Assembly: GCF_007829815.1 (NCBI RefSeq)
Contig: NZ_VIWT01000009.1
Location: 124,001 to 188,000, forward strand
Source: Kitasatospora viridis
GTDB taxonomy: Bacteria > Actinomycetota > Actinomycetes > Streptomycetales > Streptomycetaceae
Length of the DNA stretch: 64,000 nt
Direction: 5' to 3'
How positions within the stretch are numbered: position 1 is the stretch's first letter; each line of letters begins with the position of its first letter. Both the position numbers and the translations under genes were made by a program. Shown one piece after another: positions 62,101-64,000 of the stretch. The notes beneath the pieces were generated by a model, which was given only the letters and a program-made list of their open reading frames with translations, made no database searches and was not told where the DNA came from.

Positions 62101-64000
62101 ACGGCCAGTGGGAGGTGGGCGCCGCCGAGACCGGCCTGTTCCGGTCCGCCCTGCCGCCGGTCGGACGCGACAGCGACCCGGCGCAGGAACGCCCGTACCT
62201 GCTGGAGGTCACCGGCGTGGTGCAGGACGGCCGGCTCGAACTCGGCTGGACCTACCCGCCGGCCGTCTACGACGAGCCCACCGTGCGCGAGCTCGCCGAG
62301 CGGATGTGCCAGGCGCTGCGCGAGATCGTCGCGCACTGCGCCGAGCCCGGCGCGGGCGGCCGCACCCCCTGCGACTACCCGCTGGTCGAGCTGACCCAGC
62401 CCCAGGTCGACGCGCTGGTCGGCGACGGACGCGGCGTCAGCGACCTGCTGCCGCTCAGCCCGCTGCAGGCGGGCATGCTCTTCCACGGCCTGGTCGACGA
62501 CGCCGACGCCTACTTCGACCGGATCCTGGTCCGGCTCTCCGGCGTGGCCGACCCGGCCGCCTTCGCCACCGCCTGGCAGCGCACCGCCGACGCCAACCCG
62601 GCGCTGCGCACCAGCGTGCACTGGGGCCGCCACGGCCTCCCGCAGCCCGTCCAACTCGTCCACGAACAGGTCGAGTTGCCGATCACCCTGGTCGACTGGC
62701 GGCAGCTGACCGAGGCCGAACGCGAGCAGCGCACCGAGCGGCTGCTCGCCGAGGACCGGGCCGCCGGCCTCGACCTGGCCCGGGCCCCGCTCACCCGCCT
62801 CACCCTGGCCCGGCTGCCCGACGACCAGCTGCTGCTGCTCTGGTCCACCCACCACCTGGCGCTCGACGGCTGGAGCAGCGGCCAACTGCTCGCCGAGGTA
62901 CAGGACCGGTACGCGGGCCTGGTCGAGCCGCCGGCGCCCGGCGGGGTCGTCGAGCCGCCGACCCGCCGCCCGTTCGCCGACCACCTGCGCTGGCTCGCCG
63001 CCCAGGACGAGCGGCTCGCCGAGCGCCACTGGGCCGACGTCCTCGCCGGCTTCACCACCCGCACCCCGCTGCCCTTCGACCGCACGCCCGCCGAGGCCCA
63101 CCGGGCCCGCTCCTCGGCGATGGTGCACCAGGAGCTGGACGCCGAACTCTCGCGGCGCCTGCGCGAGCGCGCGGCGCACGGCGGACTGACCGTCAACACC
63201 CTGGTCCAGGGCGCCTGGGCGCTGCTGCTGGCCCGCGCCGGCGGCCGCGACGAGGTGGTCTTCGGCACCACGGTCGCCGGGCGGCCCGCCGAACTGCCCG
63301 GCGTCGAGACCATGGTGGGGATGTTCATCAACACCGTGCCGACCCGGGTGCCGGTGCCGCGCGGCGGTGCGGTACTGCCCTGGCTGCGCGAACTCCAGCG
63401 CCGGGAGAGCGAGGCCCGCCCGTTCGACCATCTCGCGCTCGCCCGGATCCAGGCACTGAGCGCGGTGCCGGCCGGCGAGGCGCTCTTCGACAGCATGGTG
63501 GTCTTCGAGAACTACCCGGTGGACGAGGCCGCCGCCGCCCGCTCCGGCGTCCGGGTCGAGGAGGTCCGGACCGACGACGCCACCACCTTCCCGCTCTGCC
63601 TGCGCGCCTACCTGGACGACCGGCTCGGCTTCGACCTCGCCTACGACCCGGCGCTGTTCGACGCCGCCACCGCCGAACGCGCGGCGCAGCGCCTCACCCA
63701 CCTGCTCACCCACCTGGCGACCGGCTTGGGCGGAGACCTCGCCGACCTGGACGCCCTCACCGACGCGGACCGGCTGCTGCTCCAGGACTGGCAGGCGACC
63801 GCCCGCCCCGCCGACCCGCGCTCCCCGGTCGCGCTCTTCGCCGCCCGGGCCGCCCGCACCCCCGACGCCGTCGCGATCCTCGACGGCCCCCGCGAACTGA
63901 CCTACCGCCGGCTCGCCGACTGGTCCGACGCCCTCGCCGCCCAGCTGCGCGGCGAGGGCCTGGCGCCCGAATCCCGGGTCGCCCTGCTGATGGACCGCTC
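50097..64000 (+). CDS. Non-ribosomal peptide synthetase 2, at least four modules, runs off the right edge
   Basis: Open to the end of the window (about 4634 codons seen). GTG 50097 is preferred: GGAGG lies 9 nt before it and it overlaps the NRPS1 stop by 17 nt, so translation is coupled. An in-frame ATG at 50220 (AAGGAC upstream) is the alternative and would drop a Pro-rich 41-aa leader. Domain order is C-A-T-E / C-A-T / C-A-T-E / C-A(partial). C6 is L-C-L type, in line with receiving an L-residue from module 5; C7 and C9 follow E domains and are D-C-L type (LPLTPLQEGMLFH, LPLSPLQAGMLFH); C8 is L-C-L (RLWFLDRFEPG). All carrier serines (LGGDS) are present. Offloading domains, if any, are not in the window. 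Confidence 0.93.
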   Translation, partial: MNPPADAPRPNHPAPPRPEPSPPAAARDTGAPDDTVKDPTSMTSSNRDRAAALPQALQEELRRRLAGRGSTTPAGAAAAPAGLPRADRDGPLPLSSAQQRLWFLDQLRPGDPRYNSAVAVRFATAPDPARLAGALARLVERHEALRTVFAPAGADGAPGQLVRPAAPVPLPVQQLDQGELDAALLAEYARPFDLATGPLLRARLLGEPTGSQVLVLTAHHIVTDGWSMGILLDELRTLLDPAAPPLPPVAVQYPDYAAWQRGQLTGPALERRLAHWRERLAGADPAPELPLDHPRRGAEAGPGAVHTFTVPAEATAGLRRLATEQRTTLFGALVAVSQALLARWSGRSEVTVGSLTPGRTRTDLERAVGLYVNTVALRTPVRLAGPLRELLAATAETVNDAFAAGDTPFERVVEVAGAAREAGRNPLFDVMVLLHPDPPAAGGELSTVEVPRQAAVFDLSIEFVPDGEALAGLVEYRTDLFEPATAERLAEQLVRLLTAAAAEPDRPLDTLPLLSPEQARQLTEEWSGTARQLPPTTYPELFERQAARTPHALALVAGPDRLDYATVNARANRLAHHLIGLGAGPERLVAVRLPRTAELVTALLAVLKSGAAFLYLDPALPADRVHLLLDDARPALVLDEQALRELPDGLPQHDPVTGLLPRHTAYLVYTSGSTGRPKGVAVEHRSLGNLLAAHREGFVAETGGGPLRVALTAAFSFDTSLEGLLLLADGHPLHLVDETTRLDPAALVEYVVEHRIDFLDLTPSYLRQLLPAGLLTDPRHRPGTLMLGGEALGPALWRELGGRAGLAAYNFYGPTECTIDALACRVGAPDAVDGADRPLVGRPLPGVRAYVLDGRLQPVPPGVGGELYLAGEQLARGYANRPGLTAERFLADPYGAPGSRMYRTGDLARWAASGQLDYLGRADDQIKVRGHRIEPGEIEAALLDLPEVAGAAVVAVTDRGGHTRLAAYAVPAAGARPTAGQLRAALRRVLPDHLVPSSYTLLAELPLTTSGKLDRRALPAPEPQEREREFVAPRSAEERTLAGIWAEVLGVAAVGATDNFFELGGDSILSIQAVTRARAAGLRVDSQDVFRHQTVADLAAAAVARGAAGAAGPEVSAAPRVRADGPAPLTPVQEWFLATHGPLGHFSMSLLLDLPQPLDTAALAAALEALAACHPALRTRFRRTGEGWRQQPGFAGARNIPRNILSTGHTDPEEAAATARGALDPQTGTLFRAALLNDRQLFLTAHHLAVDSVSWRILLADLAQAYQQAAAGRPIELAPEPVPFADWAAHLADRVRAGELDEDLPHWLAEAAAPRSPLPVDRPGTPLAGSVRTVRARLDRATTEALLRTVPAAYRTQVNDVLLSALGRVLADWARAERVTVLLEGHGREELDLSRTVGWFTSQYPVTLTPAPDGWAATLKAVKEQLRAVPRRGLGFEALARLGSPDPAARTLAELPLPQVSFTYHGQWQAAPGGAFAPAGEVPGRESAADEPLDHLLDVVALVADGELELTWHYSESVHDAATAQALADGMAGALAAIVEHCAEPGAGGRTPSDFPLAGLNQAQLDALVGDGRGVEDVLPLTPLQEGMLFHRLIGGPDDVYLDQAALLFDGISDPDTFALAWQRVTDRTPALRTRVVWEGVPAPVQVVQRAVRLPVTQLDGRDTEPDLERLRAADQALGIDLAAAPLMRLTLIRLPGARLRLLWTSHHLILDGWSLAQVLTEVCEEYTALVAGRPAQPALRRPFGDYVRWLAEQDAGAARAHWRTVLAGLAEPTPLPFDRPPRESHRSRSDAVHRTGLTEPLTERLARTARQSGLTVSTLVQGAWALLLARYADEPEVVFGSTVSGRPDELPGVESMVGMFINTLPTRVRVDGHRAAADWLRDLQQAQAEDRRFATVSLAELGGGGGGEHPLGAGQPLFHSMVAFENYPFDAERTAAAGVRLLDVSSRDATSFPLVLRAHQADRLGLELAYDPALFDAATIRSLGDRLRLLLTELAEDPNRPLHRLAWTTPEERQRILAEGSGRAHGRPEPTLAELFEAQAARTPDAIAVSHREERLDYAELDRRAARLAHRLAELGAGPERFVLLALPRSADQVVAILAVLKTGAAYLPVDPALPAERIARLLADAAPVAVVAAGPVAAAVPVLRLDEPGVRADLAARQPLAPARRALPDTPAYAIYTSGSTGVPKGVVVPHANVVRLFERTRDWFAFSGADVWTLFHSYAFDFSVWELWGPLLHGGRLVVVPEDTARSPEDFLRLLVEERVTVLNQTPSAFYPLIRADAEHPELGDRLALRTVVFGGEALDTGQLAPWYARHPQGAPRLVNMYGITETTVHVTYAPLDLAGDGLGTGIPDLRVYLLDRHLAPVPPGAIGELYVAGEGLARGYLARPGLTATRFLADPFGAPGTRMYRTGDRARRRAAQDGSSTLAYLGRADQQVKLRGYRIEPGEIEAALRSHPGIAAAAVGVHQDAGGTRRLVAHVVPVAPAGTAGAPSAAELREHLGALLPAHMVPAAYVPLAALPLTVNGKLDRRALPAPGADGLATEAERTTLTTPAERAVAAAFADVLGLTGELGAGDGFFALGGDSILAVRATARLREAFGAEISPRLLFTHPTVAALAAELTTSQLPDTAGNIPALDPGAEVPLSPAQQRLWFLDRFEPGNAEYNTLSALRLRGPLDLGALRVALDALVARHESLRTTFAERDGRPHQLVHPPRPVDCPLTDGDLDAALEQEAATGFDLAAGPLLRARLVRTGADEHVLVLTVHHIVTDGWSTAVLGRDLGELYAAAHHQRPARLPELPVRYADYAAWQRRRDVTRQLDHWRRELDGLAPLELPTDRPRPAERTRDGALLEFTLPAALTERLRERGREADATLFMVLVTGVQLLLARWTGQQDVAVGTVTAGRDRSELTDLVGMFVNTLVLRGRMGPRTPFRELLAGTRAAVLTAFEHQEVPFERVVDAVQPERDTSRTPLFAVMVALHNLGGELPELPGLTVAAVTPPVRQASFELAFDFVERDGGVTGYLQYNTGLFDPATVERLADRLRMLLESAAEDPGRTAADLRLLTDGERQRVLADWQGAVEPVPGGALHTRFEEQARRLPHATALVARDATLDFAALNARANRLAHHLIAAGVGPEQLVALRLPRTSDLLVALLAVLKAGGTVVTIEPELPAERAEFLLRDSNPRLVLTPEALGGVPWAALPAHDPTDADRTAPLRPEHTAYLVHTSGSTGRPKGVAVEHRQLAALCHDHQQGLIAPHTADGRRLKAALSASPSFDTFWIGPLLLAAGQQLHLIDEEVRLDPEAFCAQVAEQRLDWVNVTPSFLRELLAAGLLASERHRPAVLLVGGEALGPDLWAQLAAARTHAGVSAYNMYGPTECTVDATYLRIADRPLPAIGRPGRNQRAYVLDAALRPVPPGVPGELYLGGAQVARGYAGRPALTAERFVADPFGAPGACLYRTGDLARWGADGQLEFLGRADQQLKVRGFRIEPGEVEAALLDQPGVTEAVVTTSQHAGRVLLVGYLAGERTPDDEELRAQLRRTLPEHMVPAAFVRLARIPRTSSGKTDRRALPAPVLAAAAGHVEPREGVERTLAGIWSEVLGVRPVGARDNFFSLGGDSILSIQIVSRARQAGLALTTKDVFRHQTIAELAPHVGTRAAALAEPAPTEAPLTPIQRWYLDGLQPGDPMRFSMTQHLELAPGTDLDALGSSIDALVRRHAALRTRFHRDAAGWRQQVLDAPPHTVVSRHHGTASLEQEVEAAQASLDPVAGRLIRALLFDLGPDQSPRLVLTIHHLAVDGVSWRILLADLENDRDTAPETTSAYTSWAARLARHTQDGAFDGESAHWSRAAGAALPAGRPGGPGRNTQGAAETLTATLDTATTAALLRQVPDVYRTQVNDVLLSALGRTLAHWCAGETVLIGVEGHGREDLFEELDLSRTVGWFTAEYPVALTIGQQDDWVRDTLRSVKEQLRAVPGHGLGFGALRHLAADPALAELPSPQVGFNYHGQWEVGAAETGLFRSALPPVGRDSDPAQERPYLLEVTGVVQDGRLELGWTYPPAVYDEPTVRELAERMCQALREIVAHCAEPGAGGRTPCDYPLVELTQPQVDALVGDGRGVSDLLPLSPLQAGMLFHGLVDDADAYFDRILVRLSGVADPAAFATAWQRTADANPALRTSVHWGRHGLPQPVQLVHEQVELPITLVDWRQLTEAEREQRTERLLAEDRAAGLDLARAPLTRLTLARLPDDQLLLLWSTHHLALDGWSSGQLLAEVQDRYAGLVEPPAPGGVVEPPTRRPFADHLRWLAAQDERLAERHWADVLAGFTTRTPLPFDRTPAEAHRARSSAMVHQELDAELSRRLRERAAHGGLTVNTLVQGAWALLLARAGGRDEVVFGTTVAGRPAELPGVETMVGMFINTVPTRVPVPRGGAVLPWLRELQRRESEARPFDHLALARIQALSAVPAGEALFDSMVVFENYPVDEAAAARSGVRVEEVRTDDATTFPLCLRAYLDDRLGFDLAYDPALFDAATAERAAQRLTHLLTHLATGLGGDLADLDALTDADRLLLQDWQATARPADPRSPVALFAARAARTPDAVAILDGPRELTYRRLADWSDALAAQLRGEGLAPESRVALLMDR
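50350..54805 (+). other. NRPS module 6: C-A-T-E, predicted basic D-residue
   Basis: A6 (about 51715-53145) code D-T-E-D-M-G-F-I-D has acidic residues at 239, 278 and 331, suggesting a cationic side chain (Arg, Orn, enduracididine or similar). T6 DNFFELGGDS near 53270. E6 has HHLAVDS (Ser for Gly) and a shortened EGHGREELDLSRTVGW, four residues shorter than its siblings. Confidence 0.75.
54806..57990 (+). other. NRPS module 7: C-A-T, predicted Thr
   Basis: C7 SHHLILDGWS near 55213. A7 (about 56190-57700) code D-F-W-N-V-G-M-V-H is the well-known threonine code, with NQTPSAF and MYGITETTVHVTY as in other Thr domains. T7 GDGFFALGGDS near 57818. No E domain, and the next C is L-C-L type, so L-Thr is expected. 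Confidence 0.82.
57991..62428 (+). other. NRPS module 8: C-A-T-E, residue unassigned (polar)
   Basis: C8 HHIVTDGW near 58384. A8 (about 59350-60800) code D-T-I-N-L-G-M-V-D not assigned; A8 is related to A6 (shared YGPTECTxDA and TPSxLRxLL). T8 DNFFSLGGDS near 60912. E8 intact: HHLAVDG, EGHGRED, RTVGWFT, FNYHGQW. Confidence 0.75.
61935..61949. repeat. Exact CTGAC-N5-GTCAG dyad (copy 7)
   Basis: Within E8, read in frame as Leu-Thr-Ile-Gly-Gln with a rare GGT glycine codon. Confidence 0.75.
62429..64000 (+). other. NRPS module 9: C-A (A truncated by the window edge)
   Basis: C9 (about 62440-63790) is D-C-L type with THHLALDGWS. A9 begins near 63825 (VALFAARAARTPDAVAIL) and is cut after about 58 residues, so its specificity pocket is not visible. 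Confidence 0.85.

Overview
The window is very GC-rich DNA with almost exclusively G/C third codon positions. The gene families (secreted hydrolases, HTH-NACHT regulator, LCP protein, giant NRPSs, many one-domain regulators) point to a streptomycete-type actinobacterium (Streptomyces or Kitasatospora; inference, no marker gene is present). No rRNA, tRNA, CRISPR array or insertion sequence was seen.

Layout. 1-3349: three secreted alpha/beta- or serine-hydrolases. 3513-5903: an XRE-HTH/NACHT membrane regulator. 6047-14479: housekeeping and regulatory genes (two related small membrane proteins, a GAPDH with a GlxA-type AraC regulator, a DUF3048 lipoprotein, a NarL-type two-component pair, an unknown membrane protein). 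14609-19139: a compact biosynthetic block made of a PobA-like FAD monooxygenase and a methyltransferase with an unfamiliar N-terminal domain, a strong hairpin, then a cytochrome P450 whose last codons overlap a perfect Shine-Dalgarno that drives a 17-residue ORF ending in a Trp-Phe-Trp motif, closed by a strong hairpin terminator. This looks like a minimal P450-modified RiPP locus and is the most unusual item here. 19152-27621: a thioredoxin-reductase/methyltransferase fusion divergent from an XRE-cupin regulator, an LCP protein with a small membrane partner, a USP protein, a TetR/methyltransferase divergon with an operator inside a leaderless promoter, a lipoprotein and a LysR regulator. 27647-30724: a NitT/TauT-type ABC transporter with a fused double permease.

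31702-64000: a large NRPS locus running off the right edge. It starts with a stand-alone penicillin-binding-protein-like hydrolase resembling the SurE family of trans-acting NRPS cyclases. NRPS1 (5648 aa) reads A-T / C-(vestigial A)-T-E / C-A-T-E / C-A-T-E / C-A-T. NRPS2 (open at the right edge) reads C-A-T-E / C-A-T / C-A-T-E / C-A(partial). Specificity residues read by eye suggest Val for module 3 and Thr for module 7, a basic residue for module 6, and unassigned hydrophobic or polar residues elsewhere. Module 2 has lost its adenylation domain but kept C, T and E, so its carrier domain must be charged by another A domain or be passed over. Five E domains predict a peptide rich in D-residues, which fits a SurE-type offloading enzyme.

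Across the whole window, in coding and non-coding DNA alike, an interrupted palindrome CTGAC-N5-GTCAG recurs (7 exact copies and about 19 one-mismatch copies found by eye), often made with otherwise rare T-ending codons. I cannot tie it to a known system.
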